From contig CALDYR010000102.1 of NCBI GenBank assembly GCA_937944405.1, forward strand, positions 17,971-81,970: a stretch of DNA of 64,000 nucleotides, given 5' to 3'. This DNA is from an uncultured Pirellulaceae bacterium. Its GTDB lineage: Bacteria > Planctomycetota > Planctomycetia > Pirellulales > Pirellulaceae. The notes under the pieces are model-generated. The model did not search any database. It had not been told where the DNA came from and was given only the letters and a program-made list of their open reading frames with translations. Both the position numbers and the translations under genes were made by a program. Numbering within the stretch: position 1 is the first letter of the stretch; every line of letters begins with the position of its first letter. Below are positions 26,471 through 35,300 of the stretch, one piece after another.

Positions 26471-27275
26471 TGCTCAGCTGCTTGAGTACCAATTGCGGAA
26501 AGATCCAAGCGTCTTTGGCGTAACGTTTGACCAATCGTTTGGGTTCACTGCACATTCGGTGCATCCATTCCAGACCATTTTTCTGCATCCAAAGCGGTGC
26601 ACGTTTCTTTTCCCCGGCCAGAAAATCGATCGTCGCTCCAACGCACAGTGCGACTTTGGCGTCGATGGATTGAAAGTGCCGATGAACCCATAGCTCTTGC
26701 TTTGGCGCTCCGAGCCCGACCACCACAACATCGGGTTTGCAGGCGGAGATACGCTGGAGAATAATGTCGCATTGGGCGTCGTCTTTTTCAAACCCCATCG
26801 GTGGGCTGTAGATTCCGACCGTTTTGATGTTTGGCCACTGTGCCTCCATGTTCTTTGCTGCGGTTTGGGCAACCCCCGGGGCCGCTCCCAGCAGGAACAC
26901 CGTCAGTTCCTCAGATTGATCGTAGGAATCAAACAACGCCGGAACGAGCTCCGAACCGGCGACTCTTTCGGGTAATGGCTGCTTCAACAAACGCGATGCC
27001 CAAACAATGGGATGCCCGTCTGCCAAAACCATATGAGCGTCCTCATAGGCGTCGCGTAACGGTTGGTTTTCTTGTAACAAAACTGCGTGATCAACATTCG
27101 GAGTGACCACAAAACGGCAACCTTCATCTTCGCCAACCCACTGCCTGAGCGTGTCGACGGCGTCTTGCATCCTAAGATTATCAATGTCGATTCCAAAAAG
27201 GCTTCGCTTGGCGTCGGCCTTACAAGGAAGTGTACTTGAGTTTGGCAGTTGTTGATTATCGGTGAGGGTGGGCAT
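26463..27275 (-). CDS. WecG/TagA/CpsF family glycosyltransferase
   Basis: A GT26-family enzyme of 270 residues. Relatives transfer ManNAc-type sugars to lipid-linked intermediates in wall teichoic acid, enterobacterial common antigen and capsule synthesis at the inner membrane face. The active-site block VTPNVDHAVLLQE and MVLADGHPIVWASRLL contains the conserved Thr and Asp. The family signature VVVGLGAPKQELWVH is present, and the basic C-terminal tail RLVKRYAKDAWIF matches the membrane-targeting appendage. It is convergent with the VWA gene and divergent from the polysaccharide deacetylase gene, so it may belong to the same surface-polysaccharide set. Confidence 0.92.
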   Translation of the reverse strand: MPTLTDNQQLPNSSTLPCKADAKRSLFGIDIDNLRMQDAVDTLRQWVGEDEGCRFVVTPNVDHAVLLQENQPLRDAYEDAHMVLADGHPIVWASRLLKQPLPERVAGSELVPALFDSYDQSEELTVFLLGAAPGVAQTAAKNMEAQWPNIKTVGIYSPPMGFEKDDAQCDIILQRISACKPDVVVVGLGAPKQELWVHRHFQSIDAKVALCVGATIDFLAGEKKRAPLWMQKNGLEWMHRMCSEPKRLVKRYAKDAWIFPQLVLKQLSTK

Positions 27276-27505
27276 AAGTGTCTATCTGATAAGAAACGGA
27301 AAGATTGTTATCTGTGCGGCGGTTCCGCCCAAAAACGTATGCCACTTCAGCGTACCGGCAACGACAAAAACACAAGAAAGTCAACGCCCGCCTGCAAGGC
27401 TTTCGGTTCTAACAATTATGCGGATTGCGTTGTTTGGAGATGACAAATTTACTGATCAATTCACAAACCTGAACTATTTCTGGCAAACAATGGTCAACAC
27501 TTCCG

Positions 27506-28546
27506 ATGAAAGGGTTAGCGTATTCCAAAACTGCGCTGCGCTTCTTCTCCTACCCGAAAGCCTTCAAAACTTCAAGACTGAGCATGCAACACTGGAAAGC
27601 AAAACTGATAGACGCCTATCGGCTCTCAACAGTTCCGTACAGAAACTGGAAGCTTCGACAGATGATGAAAACGGGCCAAGTTCCGGTTTACTCTTTATTT
27701 TATCACCGCGTCGCCAACGAAACCCCCACACCTTGGACGATGACGGAGAAACAGTTCAAGCAACAAATCGACTGGCTGAGCGATCATTTTGAAATCGTCG
27801 ATCTGCAAGAATGTCAACGTCGCATCAACAGCGGATTCAATGACCGCCCGACCGTATCATTGACTTTTGATGACGGTTACGCGGAGAACTGTGAATTCGC
27901 TTTACCGATGTTGATTGAGCGCAGGCTTCCAGTTTGTTACTTTGTTTCATTGGATTTCATAACCCAGCAAAAATACTTCCCACATGATGTCGAACTAGGG
28001 CTAGAACTGCCGGTCAACACGATCGAATCGCTTCGCGCCCTCGACCTCTCTGGTGTTGAAATCGGTGCACACACCCGCACCCATATCGATCTAGGAAAAG
28101 TATCCGACCCGGAGGTGCTGGCCGACGAGGTGATCGTGGCGTCCAAAGAATTAGAAGACTTGATTGGACGAAAAGTGCGCTATTTTGCGTTTCCGTACGG
28201 GCAGTACGGAAACCTTAATTCGGCTGTTTTCAAAATGTTGAGGGAACATGGTTTCCTCGGCGCCTGTTCCGCATACGGTGGTTGGAACGAAATCGGTGAA
28301 GACGCATTTCATATTGAGCGAATTCACGGTGATCCGAACTTAGAACGAATCAAAAATTGGTTGTCCTTCGATCCGCGCATCGCGAGTGTTCGGTCCTTTA
28401 ATTACAACCGCGCCCGCGACAACATAAAATTACCTAACAAAAGCATCGCAGAAGTTTTCGAAGGCATTAAGTCGCCTGTGACCATTCCAGAAAACTTTGC
28501 GTCTCCTCACTCAGTCCCTCAAAATTCACTCGACACGACTTCTTAA
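27506..28546 (+). CDS. polysaccharide deacetylase (NodB-like), module copy 1
   Basis: A 346-residue carbohydrate esterase family 4 protein that removes acetyl groups from polysaccharide or lipid-linked sugars. The NodB motifs are intact: SLTFDDGYAEN with the catalytic and metal Asp pair (about residues 118-128), HTRTH for the metal histidines (about 190-194), and FAFPYGQY. No signal peptide is seen, so it may act on a cytoplasmic lipid-linked precursor. The start is uncertain: ATG 27584 would remove 26 residues. A GT4 gene follows 29 bp later. Both genes have close paralogues at 62253-64000 in opposite orientation. Confidence 0.88.
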   Translation: MKGLAYSKTALRFFSYPKAFKTSRLSMQHWKAKLIDAYRLSTVPYRNWKLRQMMKTGQVPVYSLFYHRVANETPTPWTMTEKQFKQQIDWLSDHFEIVDLQECQRRINSGFNDRPTVSLTFDDGYAENCEFALPMLIERRLPVCYFVSLDFITQQKYFPHDVELGLELPVNTIESLRALDLSGVEIGAHTRTHIDLGKVSDPEVLADEVIVASKELEDLIGRKVRYFAFPYGQYGNLNSAVFKMLREHGFLGACSAYGGWNEIGEDAFHIERIHGDPNLERIKNWLSFDPRIASVRSFNYNRARDNIKLPNKSIAEVFEGIKSPVTIPENFASPHSVPQNSLDTTS

Positions 28547-28575
28547 GTTGGTGTTAACGACAAGGAGCTACTATT

Positions 28576-29748
28576 TTGAATACGCATCATTCGCATCGCC
28601 CTATAAGAATCATGTTCCTCATCACCAGCATGCCTGTTGGAGGTGCTGAAACGTTGTTGGTGAATATGGTTCGCCGTTTCGACCCCAATCGCATCACGCC
28701 GATGATCGGTTGCCTCAAAGAGAAAGGCGTGTTGGGCGAAGAGTTAGCGAGTGACTTTACCGTCTTCGAAGACCTTATTCATCACAAGTATGACGTGGGT
28801 GTTGCGGTTCGGTTGAGGCGATTATTTCTTGATCAGAAAGTCGACGGGGTGATCACCGTCGGCGCTGGTGACAAAATGTTCTGGGGACGACTGGGCGCTA
28901 AAAGCGCTCGCCTGCCCGTTATTCTTTCTGCGCTGCATTCAACGGGGTGGCCTGACGGAGTGGGGCGACTCAACCGCATGTTGACCGGGATCACCGACGG
29001 ATTCATCGCGTGTGCCGATTCCCACGCACAGTATTTAGTCGAAAAAGAAAAATTTCCCGACGAAAAGGTTTTTATGATTCCTAACGGAATCGACACCAAC
29101 CGATTCGTCCCCGATGAAACAGCGCGGGCCACGTGGCGAAAGCGGCAGGGAATCGCCTTTGATGCACCGGTCGCTGGCATTGTCGCGGCGCTGAGGTCAG
29201 AGAAAAATCATGATCTGTTCCTAGAGGCCGCACGGCGCACCCTAGAGGTGATTCCAGAATCCCGTTTTGTGATCGCCGGCGATGGGCCGGAACGTCCACG
29301 ACTCGAAGCGCTGGCTGAAGAGAAGAAGATCGCCAACGAAGTCCACTTCATCGGATCGACGCCGGATATTCCGGGTGTGCTTTCAATGATGGATGTCTTC
29401 TCCCTGACGTCACACAACGAAGCTAAACCGGTTTCCATTTTGGAAGCGCTCAGTTGTCAGCGCCCTGTTGCTGCTACGGCGGTCGGTTCAGTGAACGAAT
29501 CGGTGATTGAAGGCGAAACGGGTTTTTTGGTGCCTGCTGGCGACGAAGAAATGATGGCTCAGCGCTGGATCCAACTTCTGTCTGATGAAAAACTCCGCAG
29601 CACGATGGGAACCACAGGTCGTGCCCATGTCATTGAACACAGTTCCTTAGACAGCATGACCACTGGTTACATGGAACTGGTCGAATCGATCTTCCATTCC
29701 AAGGTAGACGAAGATTCCAATCAGGACCGATGTCTTCAAAAGGCGTAG
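28576..29748 (+). CDS. family 4 glycosyltransferase, module copy 1
   Basis: A GT-B glycosyltransferase of 390 residues using a nucleotide sugar with retention of configuration. The N-terminal block FLITSMPVGGAETLLVNMVRRF and the donor-binding block FVIAGDGPERPRLEALA are typical. The E-x7-E element lies in EAKPVSILEALSC. The start is a TTG preceded by AAGGAG at a good distance. It forms a two-gene operon with the deacetylase upstream. A nearly identical protein is encoded at 62253-63416, sharing long runs such as TVGAGDKMFWGRLGAKSAR. Together with the deacetylase it probably builds or trims a surface glycan. Confidence 0.93.
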   Translation: MNTHHSHRPIRIMFLITSMPVGGAETLLVNMVRRFDPNRITPMIGCLKEKGVLGEELASDFTVFEDLIHHKYDVGVAVRLRRLFLDQKVDGVITVGAGDKMFWGRLGAKSARLPVILSALHSTGWPDGVGRLNRMLTGITDGFIACADSHAQYLVEKEKFPDEKVFMIPNGIDTNRFVPDETARATWRKRQGIAFDAPVAGIVAALRSEKNHDLFLEAARRTLEVIPESRFVIAGDGPERPRLEALAEEKKIANEVHFIGSTPDIPGVLSMMDVFSLTSHNEAKPVSILEALSCQRPVAATAVGSVNESVIEGETGFLVPAGDEEMMAQRWIQLLSDEKLRSTMGTTGRAHVIEHSSLDSMTTGYMELVESIFHSKVDEDSNQDRCLQKA

Positions 29749-30148
29749 GCGAAGTACATCGGCTTCGCATGATGCGGGTTAAGTTCGTCCCAGTTGGTCG
29801 TTCCTAACCATCAAATTTGTCGCCCTATTTTTTCAGCGTCGCGTTCTTCAAAGCTGCGCGTACAAACCCGAAGCGACAACAAATGAGTCCCTCCGCGCTC
29901 TCACGATTTAATTGCCGCGCAGCGCGCTGGTGGTGTAACACTCCCCGGTTAACCGGACTGCTCCACTGGACGCATCGTCAACAGACTGGCAAACGGCCTT
30001 CCCAATTCGTATAATCCTGCGGTGGTTGGGGCTGGTTGAACATGACAATCGGTACGCCCCAATTACTGCTGAAGCGGTTTCGGCGGCAGCGGGCGTCTTT
30101 TAAACCAACTGCCAACAAATCAAACAACGCGCACCTGGTCCTGACGGT
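29749..30148. other. 400-bp spacer with degenerate repeat-like sequence
   Basis: No convincing gene. A GC-rich part (about 29855-29935) contains TACAAACCCGAAGCG and near-palindromic runs of GCGC, resembling intergenic repeat elements of Pirellulales genomes. That resemblance is from memory and not checked. The promoter of the RDD gene should lie in the right half. Confidence 0.4.
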
Positions 30149-31075
30149 TTGGCAATCAATCCCCCCCACCAACAACTCGACACAGTCCTGCGCGTTGACA
30201 CGCCGGAAAAAATTTCCTTCGTCTACCAGACCGTTGGACCGTTTCGTCGACTGTTTGCTTATATGTTGGACCTGATTATTGTCGGCGCAATTCTGTTCGG
30301 TTTGGCGGTAATTACGTGGCTTTTGTTTGTGTCGTTGGTTGTACCCCTGTTGTATAACATGGGATTGGGAAGTTGGGTGCAAGACCTTAGTTTATCGATG
30401 TTTGGAATTACAGGATTGCTTGGCACGGTGGTGTTTTGGTTCTACGGGGCCTACACCGAAACCTATCGAAACGGGCAAACGTGGGGAAAGTCGATCGCTC
30501 AGATCCAAGTCCTCTCCGTTGATGGGTATGCCATCGACGGAGTACAGGCCATGACGCGCAACCTATTTCGCTACTTAGACGTTTTGCCATTTGTGCCAAC
30601 CACACTGCTGTACGTATTCGAATTCGAATCCACCCAACTATTTCTTCCGACTTGTTTAATAGGGCTGATTTGCATGACGATCAGCCCGCGCTACCAACGC
30701 ATCGGCGATCTTGTTGCTGGGACGATGGTGGTCTCGGTCGAGAAGAAGTGGGTGCCTGACCTTGCCCAGTTCGATGATGCTCGTGTCCCGCGGTTGGCCG
30801 AATTGATTCCGGTCACGTTTCAAACGACACCGTCGCTGGCGAACGCTTTAGCGACCTACGGCGACGCGCGGTCGCGGTTAACTCCCCAACATCGGTCTGA
30901 AATTGCATCGCACTTAGCGGTGCCCTTAAAAGAAGAATTTGGACTACCGGCAGATACTGACAACGATCTTTTGCTCTGCGCACTTTATTTCCGAACCTAT
31001 TCAGAAATCGACGCCAATCAGGCGGAACAATTATCTGGCAACCAATTATCGCTCAAACGCGACGCTGCGACTTAG
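30149..31075 (+). CDS. RDD family membrane protein
   Basis: A 308-residue integral membrane protein of unknown function. The RDD domain spans residues about 27-190: the first Arg-Asp pair lies in PFRRLFAYMLDLIIVG and the others in QTWGKSIAQIQV and SPRYQRIGDLVAGTMVV. Three to four hydrophobic helices can be seen (about 36-62, 85-106, 150-180). The soluble C-terminal 110 residues are helical and are also found in planctomycete members. The start is TTG, supported by LDTVLRVDTPEKISFVYQ, which reads as protein. RDD genes are often next to SpoIIM-like or stage-II type genes, but not here. It is convergent with the esterase gene, 20 bp away. Confidence 0.87.
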   Translation: MAINPPHQQLDTVLRVDTPEKISFVYQTVGPFRRLFAYMLDLIIVGAILFGLAVITWLLFVSLVVPLLYNMGLGSWVQDLSLSMFGITGLLGTVVFWFYGAYTETYRNGQTWGKSIAQIQVLSVDGYAIDGVQAMTRNLFRYLDVLPFVPTTLLYVFEFESTQLFLPTCLIGLICMTISPRYQRIGDLVAGTMVVSVEKKWVPDLAQFDDARVPRLAELIPVTFQTTPSLANALATYGDARSRLTPQHRSEIASHLAVPLKEEFGLPADTDNDLLLCALYFRTYSEIDANQAEQLSGNQLSLKRDAAT

Positions 31076-31095
31076 ACGCTGCTCAACGCTGCGTG

Positions 31096-32013
31096 TTAGT
31101 TGTTTTCACCGTGGGCGTTTGGTTGAAGATGTTGATCAAAGAACTTAATCACGTCCATCATCAGATCCATACGACTAAACGTCGCGATATGCCCACTGCT
31201 GGGGATCGGCACAAACTTCGAATCGACTTTGGCCTGTTGTAAAGACTGATGGAGCAATCGGGGCGAAGAAATCGGCACCAACCAATCCGTTTCTCCATGA
31301 AACAGGAAAAAAGGTGGGTCGTCAGGAGTGACAAAATTGATCGGTGACGCACCACGATAAATCCCTTGTGCTTTGGAGCGCGGCGCCCCGAGCCAATAGG
31401 TCAGCACATTAGAATCTGGAGCGATCCAGCTAAATTCGGCCGGCGTTCCACCGACCGCAGCGGCGCGGATCTTGATGGCGTGGTTTTGTTCGTTTGTCAC
31501 CGCTAATATCGATGCCATTTGAGCGCCGGCGGAATACCCATAGACCCCAACGCGCTGAGTGTCGATTTTGTATCGATGCGCGTTTACATTTAACCAATCA
31601 AGCGCAACGCGGCAATCTTCGATTTGTGCTGGCCACGGGTATTTAGGGGCCAACCGATAATTGATCGCCATCACGACATAACCAACGCGCGACAGGCGTC
31701 GCGCGTGTCGAAGCATCGAAACTTTTGAACCCGTTCGCCACGCACCACCGTGAATCATCACCACCGCCGGCATCGTTTGATCGGTCTGGATCGGGGCAAT
31801 GGGTTGATAGATGTCACACTTCAACAGATAAGTGTCAGCGGTGTGATAGACAATCGCCCCGTGTTTCTCGATGCCAAATTTAACTGCCGGTCGGTTCACG
31901 GTTTGAGCGATCGTGACCGGCGACATCATCGCTCCGATCCCCAAGACGAAAATAAAGCCGACGAATAATTTCACCGCCCCTGAAAAATGTAGCGCGGTAA
32001 CGTGCTGTTTCAT
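31096..32013 (-). CDS. secreted alpha/beta hydrolase, HSL-like esterase
   Basis: A predicted exported esterase or lipase of about 305 residues. A signal peptide (MKQHVTALHFSG... to AQT) precedes the alpha/beta hydrolase domain. The oxyanion-hole motif is HGGAW and the nucleophile elbow is GYSAGA. The acid and base are probably Asp in HGETDWLVP and His in SSGHIATF. The pattern DYRLAPKYPWP of the hormone-sensitive-lipase group appears here as NYRLAPKYPWP. The open frame offers an earlier start at 32067, adding 18 residues ahead of the signal peptide; 32013 is preferred. The natural ester substrate is unknown. It is alone and convergent with the RDD gene. Confidence 0.87.
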   Translation of the reverse strand: MKQHVTALHFSGAVKLFVGFIFVLGIGAMMSPVTIAQTVNRPAVKFGIEKHGAIVYHTADTYLLKCDIYQPIAPIQTDQTMPAVVMIHGGAWRTGSKVSMLRHARRLSRVGYVVMAINYRLAPKYPWPAQIEDCRVALDWLNVNAHRYKIDTQRVGVYGYSAGAQMASILAVTNEQNHAIKIRAAAVGGTPAEFSWIAPDSNVLTYWLGAPRSKAQGIYRGASPINFVTPDDPPFFLFHGETDWLVPISSPRLLHQSLQQAKVDSKFVPIPSSGHIATFSRMDLMMDVIKFFDQHLQPNAHGENN

Positions 32014-32102
32014 CGACAGTCTATTCCAAAAAACAATCATGGTTCGCGACTTGGTTTCCATCGTCAACCGAACGTTCTACTCCGAATCGGCGGCTGTGGG
32101 CT

Positions 32103-32290
32103 CATTTTTTCACACATCCCTAAAACATTGGCTGTTCCCGTATTTTAGTGTCAAGCTTCGCGATCGTGATGGGATTCACCAGAATTTCCGCTGGCTGCGT
32201 TTAACGAAATCTGGGCCAATCGCATTACATTTACCCCAGAAAAGGCGAACGTTAGGGGGACGCAGCGCTACAAAGTTTCGGGCGGAACCA
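32103..32290 (+). repeat. dispersed intergenic repeat, copy B
   Basis: This element fills much of the spacer before the esterase gene. In order it shows TTTTTT, ACATCCCTAAAACATTGGC, ATTTTAGTG, AGCTTCG, ATCGTGATGGGATT, CCAGAATT, TGGCTGCGTTT, GGGCCAATCG, GAAAAGGCGAACGTTAGGG and ACAAAGTTTCGGG with GGAACCA at the end. The same blocks, in the same order, occur at 45141-45350. The left block here matches the right end of that copy, as if the unit were tandemly or circularly permuted. No protein-like frame. Confidence 0.75.
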
Positions 32291-32374
32291 AGACATTAAA
32301 CCTAAATCCGAATCATCGGGACAAACCGCCCTGGGTCAGCGGTCGACGGATCCATTGGATTCACTGTTTTCTCT

Positions 32375-35300
32375 TCAGGCAGCCTGCAGCGATCTGGTTT
32401 GTTGCGCCCAAGCGATCCAGTCGGTAATCTCAGCGAGATCCGGCTTCTTTCCAGAACGAATGATTTTTAATCCTTCTTTGGTGTCGGAAAAGGGTTCGAT
32501 GACACTAAACAGTGACTGAGGCTGCAACGCGGCAATCTCTTCAGGTTCAATAAATTCACACGCGACCAGCAATTGTGCATCATGGCCTCGCAGGTTGGGA
32601 ATGCGACACACCAAACGGGCCTGCTGCTGCCAGCCACGGACGACGTCTACCGACATGCGTTTATAGTTTAGCTTTGCCGCCATCGATTCAGCGGTTTGCT
32701 TTAAAAATTCAGCGATCGTGAACACGCCTATTTTCTCAAACCGCTCCGCCGTTTTAGGGCCAATCGAAGGCGCCGCTTCGATGTGGTCTTCTAAATCGAG
32801 GTAAAATTTATAAGCCGATTTTGTCGGTTGGGGGGAGGTTCGGGTCGCGGCGGGTTTCGTTTCCTTAGTGCGGTTAGATTCTGGTGCCAGAGCTGGAACG
32901 GACCGTCGATAGGTCTCAGGCGTTGGCGTTGACATACGCGGCGAGCGGATCGGTCGCGGCGTGGACCGCGACCGTGGTTCGCGCCCTTGAGATTCACGGG
33001 ATCGAGATTCACGGGATCGGGAAGACGAGCGGTCTGCGCGAATAATCTCTTGGGCACGTTGGGGGGCCCCATCATCGAAACGGCTAATACGAGGCCCGTT
33101 GGAACGTGTCGCTCTATTTACTCGGTCATAGTGCTCCCTGCCATAATCCGATCGATCATAGTCCGATCGATCATAGTCCGGGCGACCGTTACTGGGTCGG
33201 TGTTCGTTGGACCGGTCGTCACGAACCTCAACGGCCCGTGCAGATCCGTTTTCATACCCGCGATTGGACCGGCGACGGCCTTGTCGACCGTTTCGCCAGC
33301 GCTGACGAGTCCTACGAATGCCTTGGTGCCAATCGTTGATACGGTTGATCGTGATGCGATAGGAATCGTTAAATTCGTGATCGGCTTCGTTTGCGTTGAG
33401 GTAACGCTGGACGCGTTCGAGCAACATTTGCGCGGCGGACGTTTCGAGTTGATCGGGTTCACAGATTCCGCAAGCGACTAAAACGTGAGCGTCGTACGGG
33501 CGTAGCGCCGGCACGCACGTTAACAACCAGACTTCGGACTGCATATTGGCAACCACGGCACGGGAGAGTCCCGCTTCGCCCCAGTCACTGGGCAACTGCT
33601 GTGGGTCGATGTCCAACAAATCACCTACTGAGAAGATACCGCTGTCATTGAGCGTCCTTAATTGCAGCGAATCAAAAATTTCGATTGTGTTCAATGGTGA
33701 ATGGTCTTCAAGCGTTACCGCATACTCCAACCGATCGCCAATTTTATTTGCTTTGATGCTGGCCACCGGTGGCGCTGCTGCGGTTTGGAAGCGCCCGATC
33801 TCGGGGCTTAAATAACGTGTTGAGTTCGCAGGGGATGGCGTCGCAACAGACGCCAAGACTTCAGTAGTCAGGTGCGAGGCTGAAACAGGTGAGGGATTGA
33901 TACCGTTGGGCACGATTGGCTTGGCGTTGGAGAAGGCGATCGTTGCAGGGCTCGCAACGACTGGTGCGTCCCAAGGTTGGGGCAGCGCAGTGGACGCTCG
34001 ATTTTCGATGTCGAAGAATTTGATCATGCCGTAATTATTGGCTCGATCGATCAAGAATCGATGCTGCGTCAGCATGATCACCTGATGGCCGCGAGCGGAA
34101 AATTCGGCCAGGTACTGCAACGCGGTGTCAATTCGGTCGCTGTCGAAGTCACCAAAAAGTTCATCGATAATCAGCGGGGCCACCAAGCCTTGAGCGGACA
34201 ACGCGCGATGGGCCGCCAGAATCAAACTCAGTTCTGTCTGCGTCCGCATCGTCGGGGTCAGGTGCGCTGAATCGATCACGCGCTGTTGTCGGTCTTGGAT
34301 TTGAAGGTCGATACGATCGCCATGGCTAACTAACCACGCCGCCGATAAATCGCCATGAGAAAGACGAGCCAGAATCTGGGACGCTTCTACCAATATGGCG
34401 TTGGGGGCAATCGAAGTCATCTTCACCGCTTCTTCGAGCCGTAAATTTAGTGACTCACGTGAAGCCAAATGAGATTGCAACGCAGTTTGAACGTTCGCTA
34501 GTTCCAGTTTCCACGGCGCGTCGTTGGCGGGTGCAAGGGCGTTGCGTTCGTTTCGCAAGTTCATCACTTGCGATCGTAACTGCGTCATCTCAAGGGTGTC
34601 TGTCGCACCATGGCGTTGGATTTCCGCGCGACGATTCTCTAACACGGCCAGCTGACTGCGCTGTTTTGTTAAATCCGGAGCGACCATCTGCGGGGCTGGT
34701 GGGATCGTTACCACAGGCCCAACGAATCGCTCACGCGCCTTGAAATAGCCTTCATGAGCCGCACATTGACAGAATTTTTCGTCGGCGCGAACAATCGCAT
34801 CGGCCCCCAAGGGATCGGTCACTCGTATTTTATCGACCATCTTCTGGCGACGCTGCAACAGTCGCGTAACGTTTTCGGTGATCTCTTGGTAGCAGCGTCT
34901 TAAACGTTTCAGTTCAGCGGCGGCAGAACGATGGCGGATTTGATTATATTGCTTTCCTAATTCGTCGCAAAGGTCGTAAAGGTCTTCTCGCATACCCTGG
35001 CAAACGTCGTTCACGAACCCCGCAGCCTGGTTGGAGTCGATCGGGCCGTGCGAATTGAGCCATTGAACGGACTGGGATTCTGCTTGATCGACCCGCAGTT
35101 CCAGATTCAGCAGAATTTTTCGAGCGTTGTGATAAGGATGTTGCTCGGATTCCAAGGTCATCTCATTCCACAGCAGCATTTCGTCTTTTAACTGCACCCG
35201 TTGTTGCTGGACATCGTTTTGAACGCTTCGCCAGCGACTGATTTGGGAGTCAATTTCATCCAATTGCTCGTAATAGATCGAACCATGATCAACCACCGGT

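Noticed and set aside
27262..27792. 176-residue frame overlapping the deacetylase start
   Set aside because: Overlaps the intact NodB gene in another frame and has no family features.
33141..33180. Short repeats that might suggest a CRISPR-like array
   Set aside because: They are contiguous, have no spacers, are in frame in a coding gene and encode the Asp-Tyr-Asp-Arg linker repeats.
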